Source of the DNA: Dirofilaria immitis
Taxonomy: Eukaryota > Nematoda > Chromadorea > Rhabditida > Onchocercidae
Reading direction: 5' to 3'
Length of the DNA stretch: 64,000 nt
NCBI GenBank assembly: GCA_024305405.1
Contig: JAKNDB010000107.1
Coordinates: 372,001-436,000, forward strand
Position numbers and translations under genes: made by a program. Each line of letters opens with the position of its first letter. Positions within the stretch are counted from its first letter, which is position 1. Of this stretch, positions 43,147 to 60,187 are shown in pieces. Below the pieces are notes generated by a model. It saw only the letters and a program-made list of their open reading frames with translations, was not told the origin of the DNA and did not search any database.

Positions 43147-45243
43147 TTATTTTGGATGTGCAACCATGCGAAGATAATGTTTTCCAGATGGCAATTCGAT
43201 AGTATTTATCTTTTCTCCAAACAATTTTTTTGCCTCCGTATCATCAATCGTTGGCAGCACGACACAATCATCACCATCCTATGAAAAAATTAAATCAGTA
43301 AGTGATTAATAAAATAATTTCTCGAAAAGCTCGAAATCAAGCTACAACATTTTTGAATTGTCCATATTTCTGCTGAAAAATTTTCATGAATATAATGAGT
43401 AAATTACTTTGAATAATGTCGTAATCTATAAATACACATTGTATTTCAACATATACACAAATACTTACTTTCCAATCGACTGGTGTCGCTACTAGTTTAA
43501 CTGCTGTAAGTTGAAGCGAATCAACGACGCGCAGAATTTCACTGTAAAATTAAATACGGCAGACATTAAAAGAATGGATGGTTTATATTTTCAAATCCAT
43601 AAATGTCAAGAAACCAAGATATTTAATGCCCAAAATTTTAAAATCAATAATACAACATGCATTATTCAGTGAGTAACGCAGAAATGCATTTGGATCGTCA
43701 AATGAACAGTTATCTATTCCTTCTGAAATTTACTCACTCTCCTGATTCTCAAAATGTTTCATATATTGTTATTGGCAGCTATCTATCGTACACTATTTCA
43801 AGAAATAATATATCTGTTTTGTCTAATTTGAACTGTAATGTTTTTTTAAATTTTTGAATAAACTTTCATCAAAATCGAAGGAGTATTTATGATCTATAGA
43901 AAGAATGACACGTTGGGAAAAGAAAATGATTTGATAAAAATTTCTCTTCATATTTGCATTAAATCATCATGCTAAAATAACTCATCAATCATATTGGTTT
44001 ATAAAATATAACACATACTCGAAATTTCGTCCTGTTGTTGCAGGATATAAAATAGAAAGTTTCAACGTTTTCTCAGGTCCAATTATGAATACCTGTAAAA
44101 AAAACAACAATAATTTCACTACTGCAATACTAAAATTATTTTTGTACTGCTTAAAAAAAAGAAATTTCTTCTTACTGTAATGATTATGGTAAGTTCAGTG
44201 AAATTCAAATTGTTGCAATTGCATACCGTTTTTATATAAAATAAAATTTTTAATTGAAGTATAATAAAAACATTTATTTCATTTAGTGATAAAAATTTAT
44301 AAAAATGAAATTTTAAAAATAAAAATAGATAAACTAACACAACGTGCAGTTAATGCGTTACCATTTTCATCACGTTCATCTGGATCCATCATTCCTAATT
44401 CGGTAGCTAGAAAACGATTCTCATCTGCTATTATTGGAAACGGTAGCTTATTTCCTGAAAGTTAATGTTAGATGAAGTTACTTTTGTAATGAAAAATTTT
44501 TAAATTAATATAATAGTGGCAATATATCTCAATATCTTAAAAAGATTATTGATAGTCTAAGAATGATAATGAATGATATTCAAATCATAAGATAAAACCA
44601 CCTGAACAGCAGGTATCACCATCATTACATTTCATTTTGCATACTGCCATAATATCATCAACCCATTTACGATGCGATTCTGCTGAGTCACAACTTAAAC
44701 CAATCAGTTTCACATTTCGTTTGTTGAATTCTGGTGCTAGTTGGACCAGTCTAGCAAGTTCTGTGGTACAAACCGGAGTGAAATCTCGTGGATGAGAGAA
44801 TAATATTGCCCAACTACTGCAATTTTATATCGAGAATGAAAAATCCAAATCAATGTCACTTAAAAACTTAAACTTGAATTCTCCCCAAATAGCGGATATT
44901 ATGAACCAAATTATCTTATTCAATTTTTGTTTTTATGAAATTTGATTCTGACTTACAGTTTACAATGATATATTAAAGACTTCATAGAAGTTCTACATGA
45001 TATAAGCGAATTTAAGACAAACTTTTAAATTGAAAAAATGGAAGTTTTATGAACAAAAAGTTTGATGCAAAGAAATGATATATCATTTTCCGTATTCTTC
45101 ACATATTTATTTTGCATGCTCAAATTATATGTTAAAATTACATACTCTTTGCCAATCCAATCATAGAAACTCGGAATAAAGCCTTCATTAGTTTCGGCTC
45201 GGAAATCCGGAAATTTATCACCCAACAAAATACCTTTTGTCAT
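43147..45243 (-). CDS. prdx-6: 1-Cys peroxiredoxin (PRDX6 type; filarial peroxidoxin-1)
   Basis: Six exons in transcript order: 45146-45243, 44602-44816, 44339-44454, 44019-44092, 43469-43541 and 43147-43278, giving 235 residues with no frame breaks. The protein starts [17 protein letters not shown]. The peroxidatic cysteine lies in the motif FTPVCTTE at about residue 49. [27 protein letters not shown] and VVLPTIDD identify the 1-Cys (Prx6) subfamily, which is longer than 2-Cys enzymes; the C-terminus ends VAHPK. It reduces hydrogen peroxide and organic peroxides using an external thiol. The GDSWG lipase motif of mammalian PRDX6 is replaced here by KDSWA. ATG at 45243 is chosen because MTKGILLGD is the family start; upstream sequence in frame is only TTG-initiated. 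A 31-bp satellite begins about 170 bases upstream. Confidence 0.97.
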
Positions 45244-45415
45244 TTTCAACTTAAATATAATTTTTGAAAATTATAAAAATATATTTACAATATGATATTA
45301 TTATGATAAAACGCTTTTCTCTTATAATATAATTCACAATTGCATTAAAATGACATTAAATAACAATGTTGCCATGGTGATTGTATCAGAAATATCGACG
45401 AGAAAGGAAAATAAA

Positions 45416-45878
45416 TGTAACATCGAATGCTATACAAGCATCCTAAAATGTAATATCGGATATTGCTAGCATCCTAAAATTCAACATTGAGTATTGCTAT
45501 CATCCTAAAATGTAACATCAAATATTTCTAGTATCCTAAATGTAACATCGAGTATTTCTAGTATCCTAAAACGTAATATCGAGTATTGTTATCATCCTAA
45601 AATGTAATATTGAGTATTGCTACCACCTAAAATGTAACATCGAATATTTCTAGTATCCTAAATTGTAACATCGAAGTATTCTAAATGTAACATCGAGTAT
45701 TTCTAATATCCTAAAATGTAACATCGAGTATTTCTAGTACCCTAAAATGTAACATCGAATATTTCTAGTATCCTAAAATGTAACATCGAGTATTTCTAGT
45801 ACCCTAAAATGTAACATCGAATATTTCTAGCGTCCTAAAATGTAATAATGAGTATTGCTAGTGTCCTAAAATGTAACT
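45416..45878. repeat. 31-bp minisatellite, about 15 units
   Basis: The unit reads approximately TGTAACATCGAGTATTTCTA then GTATCCTAAAA. Central units alternate GAGTATTTCTAGTACC and GAATATTTCTAGTATC, suggesting a 62-bp dimer as the latest amplification unit. The outer units are more diverged and some have short deletions (around 45535 and 45660-45690). The array starts about 170 bases upstream of the peroxiredoxin ATG on its promoter side. Confidence 0.92.
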
Positions 45879-47209
45879 ATTCTTAATCAAATTCGATTGA
45901 ATTTAGTTAGATATAATTTAGATATTTCTGTAAATTTTAAAATTGATAAAAGAAATTGATAGAAATTATGAAAGAATGGAAAACAAAAACCATCATCTGA
46001 AAGTGGAATAAATAATAAAAATGATAGGAAAGAAGAATGTAAAGAAACAGTGTATTATTGATTTCAAAAATTTTTTACAACAAAGTGCGACTGCGTCGAG
46101 ATTTGATCACTTCTTCGGCATGAATTAAACTGTTCAATTGAACATACAATCACAACTATACACTTCTCTCAATTCTAACAAACGTAATAAATACGCATCA
46201 AATTTGAAAGGCGGAGTTTGAAAGATGGACAAAACTTCTGAAAAGAAAAAGGAATCTGAAAGTTTTGAAGGTTATAATTTTTGAAAATATTGAAACAAAC
46301 AATATCCAATTGATATTTAATTTTTATTTAATCGCAATTAATAGCGAATATTCTTTTTGCAAATCCACGCTTATAAAATAATTTCTCGGCCAAGAAATTA
46401 ATCTTATACCTTCTTGCTATTTATGACTTTCATTTAGTTGGCTAATTAACATGTAAGCCCTAATGATTATCTATTGTATTATCACGTTTCAAATAAATTC
46501 TTGGAATTGTTTATCTCAAAATCTAAAAGAAAAAAAAGAGAATAATAACAGGTTCACCACGAATCAAATAAAAGCATTTCGTAGATTAAAATTTCCTTTT
46601 CGAAATAATTATTTCTAATACAGTAACCAATCAGGATATCAGAGAAAATCTACGCGAGGAAAACAGTGATCTTCCTTTCTTTATATTAATTTCTTTGAAA
46701 AAATCAAATTAAGAGTTAAATTTGGATATCTCAAAAATCCTGAAATAAAGATATCTGTTATAGTTATACAAGTAAGTGATTTGTAATAAGGATCAGAGCG
46801 ATACCTAATATTTTAATATTTTTGATGATCCGTTTTGCAATACATCGGAATGAAAAATCATAGAAAAAGTAAGAAATAATATCAAAAAGACCAGATACTA
46901 TCAACAACAAAAGATGAAAGTGTCATTAGTTATGCAGAGAAAAATTTTAACAATTTTTCATGAAATAAAGTGTGGTCAAATGATCAGTCGTAAATGAATC
47001 AATCAAAAACTCACTACATTTAATTTCTGAACATATCAACAAAAAAAAATATCATAGATTAATAATTAAAAACTAAGGTTTCAATATAAAACTATTTCCT
47101 CTTTTAAAAGAGAACTGAGGAATGAGATACAAAAATTTCGGAAATTTTCTTAGAAGTTATTTAATGTAATACGGGAGAAAGTAGTGGGTATAACAACTCT
47201 TAGAAAATA
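45879..47209. other. Intergenic DNA between peroxiredoxin and GET4
   Basis: No gene recognised on either strand. It should contain the GET4 3' end and part of the peroxiredoxin upstream region. Confidence 0.5.
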
Positions 47210-49907
47210 TCAATCTAAATCCATATCATCTGTGATAATATCACTCTGTGCTGCGTCCATAGGAAATTCCCCACTTGCTGGTTTACTTTTAGATGTACCG
47301 ACCACGCACTCAGTTTCACTGTCTGGCGATATATAAATTGCTTCTTCTGAATCGTTTTCATATTCTTCAGCTGATTCATTCCCCGGTGTTTTCAGTAAAC
47401 CTGAAATTACAGATATGTTCATAGAGCCATTTTCTTTATAAAACAAACAGACAAATATGACGAATCTCAAAAATTATTTCTTTTATTTATTCCTAAATAA
47501 ACTTTTAAAATCATTAAAAGTGAAAAAAGTAGAAAAAATAAGAAAAATTGAAAAAATACGTCATTATTCTTTTTGAAACAAGGGAATATTGGTCACTTCT
47601 CCCCAAATCCATTCAATCCAGCAAGTAAAATTCTAAATAATCTTAAATATTACATTCCAACAAAAAACACATATACCTTTAATCATATTTCCTAGGAAAC
47701 CACCTCGAGCTGTTTGTGGCTGCGGTAAATTAAAATATATTTGACCTATCCTATCCAAAAATTGTTTGTATTCCGGATCACGATTGATCTCGTTTTCATA
47801 CTGTTCCACTAGCACTGTGAAATACGTTACCTAAAAATCAAATCAAAACAAAAGTCTACAGTATCATATATGCTACATTAAGCTTATTAGAAATCGATGC
47901 TGGTTCCACTAAAATAAACCGCTGCTCTTTCATCATAACCCTTAATTTCCAGAAGGATTAATGAATATGCTAATTTTCTTTATAAAATTTAACTATGCAT
48001 AAGTATTAACAATCCTATCTCATATATTTAACGTTATTTCTCTGTCTTTGTCTATTTTTAATAAAGCTGTTTAGTTCAATAAAAAATTCGAAAGGATACC
48101 TCTCTTTTAGCAATACAAATTATCGCAAAATGCAAAAAGTTGAGCAATGGAAATGGATAAGGAAATCCACTTCTAATATCAGGATGTGTGTCACAATATG
48201 ATTGCAATAATTTTAAGGCACTTTTCAGTCTTCGATCGCATAGCATCTGTAAAGTAGAAGCAGCAGATGCGAAACACAGTTCTCTTCTAGTAAGAAAGAA
48301 TAAAACCTCTGACATTCTCCATAAAACTTTTGATTTTATTATTTCAATCGCATCAATTGATATCAGAATTTGTTCGAAAGATAATTGAACTAACTTGCAT
48401 AACAGCTTGGGCTATGAATAAGTCTTTTTCCGCGGTGTACCCGTATTTCATTTGATATTCAGTAAGAAATAGTGCAAAGATCTGAAATCAAAACCTTCAA
48501 GGTAACATGAACAAAAAAGAATTAAAGGAAATTATGAGAGAGAATGATATGGAAATTACAAAAAACAAATGCATAATAAAATGTAATTAAATTGACTAAA
48601 CCAACATATTAATGTCAAATTGTTCTCATACATGGCTCAAAATATCCGAAATTAACGAATTTCATGCAAAAAAAAAAGTACACATTCCATTAAAAATAAA
48701 AACTGTCATGTCAATTGAATTGTTCATGGATCATAAAAATAATGAGCATAAAAACTCACTTCTGGATTTTCAGAATACATAAAATGATTTCTAGCATTGA
48801 CATAATTTCCTTCACGCCACAGTAATTTCGCAATACGACTAAAACAGTTTCAATTTTGTTTCACAGCAATAATGAAAATGAAAATCGAAAGCCAGGTGAT
48901 TTTCAAAGTTTTCATAAATTTTCAAAATGGTTAATCCATAAGCTGATTTGTTATTTTATAAGTTTCTAAAATGTCAGGATGACTAACAAATGCAATTCAG
49001 GATGACCCCTTCGCCGATAACGTTTCTTGTCGCCTACGGATTTCGTCCATTTGATACCTAATGATATGTACTGCAATCTCCGGTCTTCTTGCTCTGAGTT
49101 GGCTTCCAAATCTTTTTCCAGCTGAGCTGGTAAAAGATTAAGTAACTGAAAAAACTTCTGCGGATGATTAATTAATAACAACATTTCACGATTTATTAAA
49201 AAGTAATATTTCTTCCAATTTTTAGCACCTGCACCGAGACACTTATATAATCTATTAAATATCAACCCTAACAGGAAGGATTGACTTTTTTAATATACTG
49301 CATTTTCGGATCCAAAATCATGACTCAAAGGTAACAATTTTATAGCACCGTAGAATAGGCAAAATACATGAATTTTTATATTTAATCTGTTTACATTTAT
49401 CAAGAACAAATAATAAAAATAAATATGCAAATGAACTTCATCGAAACGATCTAAAACAACTGAAGAGACAGGTGTTTTCGATTTCTCCAAAACATCTACA
49501 AATAGCTCGGCAAGATCGATTGCGCTTGCTATTTCTTTTTCTATAATATCGTATGATTAAACCAAAGGCGATATTAAATCAGATGGAAGAAGGGTTAGTT
49601 AGAAAAGCAGAAATTACATGTATAAACAAGAATGAAATTATTTGCTAAAAATAGTTCCATCCATCAACATTGAAATTTTCTATCTTTAGCAATTTTGATT
49701 TTGTTCAATCAAAGACTATACTTGAACAATGTATTTATGAGATTAACCTGCTAAAAGTCGTAATACCCCGCTATACAGCATATTCTGTAACTCCTGCCAC
49801 TTTCCTTGATTAGACATTCGATTGTACAGTGTGCGATAAATTTGATGAGCCTCGTAATAGTTACCATTTTGAAAACATAACTCTATTTTCTCCCCAATTC
49901 GAGACAT
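47210..49907 (-). CDS. GET4: GET4 homologue, tail-anchored protein targeting factor
   Basis: Eight exons in transcript order: 49748-49907, 49437-49540, 48988-49145, 48760-48838, 48395-48481, 48100-48246, 47677-47830 and 47210-47400, giving 359 residues in one unbroken frame. Family marks are NGNYYEAHQIYRTLYNRM near the N-terminus, the motif GHPELH, LLWREGNYVNARNHFMYSE, PLLNFLHF, and RIGQIYFNLP followed by GGFLGNMIKG. Get4 is an alpha-solenoid protein that, with Get5/UBL4A (and BAG6 in animals), hands tail-anchored membrane proteins to the Get3/TRC40 ATPase in the cytosol. The start MSRIGEKIELCFQNG is used because it sits directly before the conserved YYEAHQ helix; a longer in-frame extension upstream has no support. 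The C-terminal tail of about 63 residues is rich in Glu, Asp and Ser and ends DDMDLD, making the protein slightly longer than the human one (327). It lies 0.8 kb downstream of hrp-1A on the same strand. Confidence 0.94.
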
Positions 49908-50705
49908 ATTAAATAATTCACCAGAAACTGTAATTTCGAAAATCCACCAAGTCTTCACCTTTCTTGGAACTTTAGCTCTGAAACGTGATTGCCAAGCATT
50001 TAGGAACACCAATACTAACGACTGGTACAGAAACCGCCGTTCGGGAGAACTCCAATTATCCCCAAATGCTTCAACTTTGAATTTTTACTACTTCGGTTTA
50101 ACTTACCGCAATTTAACCTTGGATTTAGATAGCAATGTTAGCAATTAAACTTATGTGAACAATGGGCAAGGAAAATCACAGGTGGCAACTTGCATTCCAA
50201 GTAAAATGGTTACGCTGTTAAAATATTCACGATCACTTTATTTTCCGAAAATTCTTTCTGAGTAAAATCCGAAAGATACATCAATCTTTATATCAGTCAA
50301 TAATAACAACGCATTTCGCGTAAGAAATACCAAAAATTAACATGAACATGCCCGAAAAGTGTGAGAAAATTCTGGTATAATCATTTCAAATCAATATGCT
50401 CAATCATTACAGCATAGAAAGCTCAGTGAATTCTTCATAACTTGATGTACTAACCCAAATATTTATAAAATCTAGTTTTCTACACACCATCAATCGAAGA
50501 GATTAAATATTACAATAAACAAAAATATTTGCTAATTTCAGAAATAGCTTAAGAATATTAATAAGATGTCAAAAAGATGTGAATTCAATAAATTTTAATT
50601 GAAATGATACAACAATTATGAGTAAATTACCATTGAAAGTATCATTGCACTTAACATACAACAAAACGAAACAAAACAATACGAAACATTTGGATTAAAT
50701 ACGCT
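49908..50705. other. Short same-strand gap between hrp-1A and GET4
   Basis: About 0.8 kb with no coding potential seen. It must hold the hrp-1A 3' UTR and either a GET4 promoter or an operon-style intercistronic region. Confidence 0.5.
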
Positions 50706-53012
<2,307 letters not shown>

Positions 53013-53045
53013 CGTTCTCTTTGTTTCTAAGTCTCGACAGTAGTG

Positions 53046-53092
53046 ATAGTAGAGGTAGTAGTAGTAGTAGTAGTAGTAGTAGTGTACGGTCA
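53046..53092. repeat. (AGT)n trinucleotide repeat upstream of hrp-1A
   Basis: About ten near-perfect AGT units on the plus strand (CTA repeats in transcript sense) start roughly 35-45 bases upstream of the hrp-1A ATG. They lie just before a CTTAG that could be the leader splice acceptor. In the hrp-1A reading frame the repeat would encode tyrosines, with no stop before the ATG; the start chosen from the paralogue excludes this stretch. Confidence 0.85.
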
Positions 53093-53420
53093 CTCCCTCT
53101 TTGATCACGTAAAGTACATACACTGGTTGTACCAAATGACGTATATATAGGCTGATCTCTCACAAAATACTGTATGTCACTGATAACTGATCTCACAGCA
53201 ATATCTAAAGGTATACAATACCAATCAGTATATAAGACCAAATAAATCGCAACGCTTTGTTATGTATTCAGAAGTACTATAACTTACCATCCTTCAATCG
53301 TGAAATGAATTTCACGTAATTTATAATAAAATGAGAGAAAAAATAATGATGACAAACTTAACCTTTCCTTATCTGATAAGGACCTAGAATTAAAACTAGA
53401 AGTCAACACTTATCAAAATT

Positions 53421-53588
53421 CTCCGAATTCTCAGCCATCAAACCACGCTCCGTTCCACATATGTGTAACGAAAATATTCCACCTCTCTCTCCTCTCCCAA
53501 AATCCTCCGAATTCTCAGCCATCAAACCACGCTTCGTTCCACATATGTGCAACGAAAATATTCCACCTCTCTTTCCTCTCCTCCTTTT
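53421..53588. repeat. 84-bp direct tandem duplication
   Basis: Two adjacent copies (53421-53504 and 53505-53588) share CTCCGAATTCTCAGCCATCA, the following CCACGCTYCGTTCCACATAT and AACGAAAATATTCCACCTCT. They differ at only a few positions and look recent. The position is upstream of hrp-1A. Confidence 0.88.
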
Positions 53589-54446
53589 TTTTTATATGAT
53601 GCCTCATCAACACAGAACTCCAAAACCAACCTCGTTCTCGTTTGGCGTAACGCTTGCAGAGAAAATACCACTTTAATCCAAACACACAGCTCCTATAAAT
53701 AGACCAAAATATGAAAACTCTATATATGCTATGCAAATCAAATCAATCAGGTAGCTCAAAGCTAATTCAAACCATTACTTGATTCCTTTAACTAATCAGC
53801 GGCTAAACTAACGACAGTAATATTTTATTTAACAAGGGCAACTAGCCAAATATGTACGAATAGATTAGTCGTATAAATGTATAATTCCAACATCTATATC
53901 TCAGCACTAGAATTTTAAAATAAATACCGATTGGCTGAAAATTCTTTGACAGCCAAGAATAATAATAAAGACAAACTCAAAGTCATATCGAAGTGTTTAT
54001 ACTACACAATGCTTCACATTGAAGAAAAAAGCAACTGAAACAACAACTGCAATAATGAAAAACTTAGGACAGAGACAATGTGAAAACGATGGAACTACAA
54101 GATGCACTGAGTGGATATCAGTAAACAAAAATGATCACGAGATTTTAGAAAAACTGTTATGTCTACAGATATTACAAAAAATGATGTGAAAATGCATATA
54201 ACTGCCGGCAGATCGAAAGGGAGAGAACTATACTTTTCCAACATCTCAACATTTCAACAACTTTCTTAGAAGGAAATGGGAGGCACAACAAAATTAAGAA
54301 ACAGCAAAATTGCAAAGAATTGAAACATAGCTTTAAAAGGCTTAAAATCTGTATTTCAGGACCACCTACTGAGATCGTTGGAAAAACCAAGAAAAAAGTA
54401 TCAGCAGCGAAAAAATGTATACCGCATGTTCGTCTAGCTCAGATTT

Positions 54447-58219
<3,773 letters not shown>

Positions 58220-59114
58220 CGTATCTGTGTCTGTTTTGTGTCACTCTCTTAACACTGACTGTATCTCTGATAGTGATTAAGTGAAGTTATCGAGATCCCT
58301 CACAACAAGTCAGTAGTAGAAGTATAACAATGCCTCTCTCACTGATTCCTGATTCTTGCCTGAATGCCTGCCTGATAATGATCCTGATTTTTATACCGAC
58401 AGATAGAGCTTTCTTTTCTCAACTTAGCTGGCTGGCACACCCACTGCCTTAACACAATCTACAATGTGAAAATAGTCTTCATTCAACACAAATTTATGTG
58501 AAGAAATAGTTAAAGTCATGATAAAAACGACTGGTTCTAATCGCAACTCACTCCTTATCCTTCAATCTTAGCCATACTATAAGTGTCTAAGTTTAAGTAT
58601 TGACTAGCATAATGTAGAAAAAACTTCCACTACCATTATGTTAACCATATTTCGTTGCCATCTCATCCGAATTTGTCGCCATTCTCCTCTTTCTTTTCAT
58701 ATCATCTCTCCCTGCCTCTATTTCCCTCAATTTTCATACCTTCCATGTCCTCGATCGCTGATCATTATCAAAATCTCTTCCCATCCCTCCCCTTCCCTTC
58801 CACGTTTCATTCTGCCAATTTTAGACGGATAATTAAACGTAATTTAATAAAATTCGAACGGATGCTCCAACAATAACACCACATCAACCGCCCGATCGAC
58901 CGACCCCATCAAACACGAAGCAAAAAAAAAGCATCCCACCACAACCTCTCCGTTCCCTCAGGTAATCCTCCCTAAAATATCAATATCGATTAGAGTTGTT
59001 CGACGTTTATGACAATTTTATGTCTCAAAAAAGCGCTATTTCAAAAGTGGTAAAAATAGGACGGATTTTTTTAATGTAGATACAATGGATAATTTTGCAT
59101 ATATGATATGATAG

Positions 59115-59180
59115 TGATTCTCAGTTTCTCCATGATTCTCAGTTTCTCCATGATTCTCAGTTTCTCCATGATTCTTAGTT
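59115..59180. repeat. 18-bp tandem repeat, about 3.5 units
   Basis: GATTCTCAGTTTCTCCAT repeats head to tail, the last unit diverging to GATTCTTAGTTTCCC. It looks like local slippage. Confidence 0.88.
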
Positions 59181-59802
59181 TCCCATATAAACAATCATTT
59201 CTAGCTTCTTTTTCATCCCATAGAACAATGTATATCACAAATATTCAATATGATTAAACTTAAATCCTAAACTTATTCCATCGATGAAGGTAGTAACTTT
59301 CTTCTTCTATAATTTTTACAATCATATTTTGATATATTGATCTAAACATTTGATATCTAACAAACTATATGCATATTGAATTTCATTATTCTAATTTCCT
59401 TTGATACTTTAAATATTTATAATATATATGAAAAGATCGATGATATAGATGCTTGATCTAATGATATTATCAATAATGACAATCTATGACTTTAATATAT
59501 ATTGATTGTTATTTTATTGCAAGGAATTCGTATGTTTGTTCTCTGATATATGATAATTTTAAAGATAGTAAAATCGCCTGCTAAAAATTTTTTATAGTGC
59601 CATTTTTTTTTTTTTGTTTTTGATACATAGAATGGAAATATTAGATATTCATTAACTCTTTTGTTAGATTGATATTATGAGAATAGATTATTAAAAATAA
59701 ATGAACTATTTACAATCGATACAATCTTACTCGAATATTCTATTTAAACCGTAACTTTTTAAACTCATCGTATTGATATGTTTCTTGTTTTTGAAATAAT
59801 AA

Positions 59803-60187
59803 TTCATCATATTGCCTTGATTCTACTAATCGATTAGCTCATCATATTACTTTGATTCTACTAATCGATTACTTCATCATATTACTTTGATTCTATTAAT
59901 CAATTACTTCATCATATTACTTTGATTCTACTAATCGATTACTTCATCATATTACTTTGATTCTACTAATCGATTACTTCATCATATTACTTTGATTCTA
60001 CTAATCGATTACTTCATCATATTACTTTGATTCTACTAATCGATTACTTCATCATATTACTTTGATTCTATTAATCAATTACTTCATCATATTACTTTGA
60101 TTCTACTAATCGATTAGCTTCATCATATTACTTTGATTCTACTAATCAATTACTTCATCATATTACTTTGATTCTATTAATTGATTT
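59803..60187. repeat. 35-bp satellite, 11 units, with TAATCGATTA palindromes
   Basis: The unit is TTCATCATATTACTTTGATT then CTACTAATCGATTAC; 11 units fill 385 bases exactly. Most units carry the perfect 10-bp palindrome TAATCGATTA. Units 3 and 8 carry TTAATCAATTA, and units 10 and 11 carry further variants. The spacing of variant units suggests amplification in blocks. There are no unique spacers between units, so this is a satellite and not a CRISPR array. Confidence 0.95.

Larger units (their letters stand above)
53013..54446. other. Intergenic DNA between the two hrp-1 copies
   Basis: About 1.4 kb. It contains a trinucleotide repeat just upstream of the copy A start and an 84-bp duplication, both listed separately. 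It also holds the copy B 3' UTR. No other gene is recognisable; the ORFs here have no splice context. Confidence 0.55.

Noticed and set aside
45416..45878. CRISPR or iteron-like origin made of 31-bp units
   Set aside because: The repeats are contiguous and degenerate and lie in eukaryotic upstream DNA; a minisatellite explains them fully.
53461..53736. ORFs on both strands across the 84-bp duplication
   Set aside because: They arise from the duplicated noncoding unit and show no family resemblance.
59803..60187. CRISPR-like array of regularly spaced 35-bp repeats
   Set aside because: The units are contiguous with no unique spacers, there are no cas genes, and the genome is a nematode's. It is a tandem satellite.
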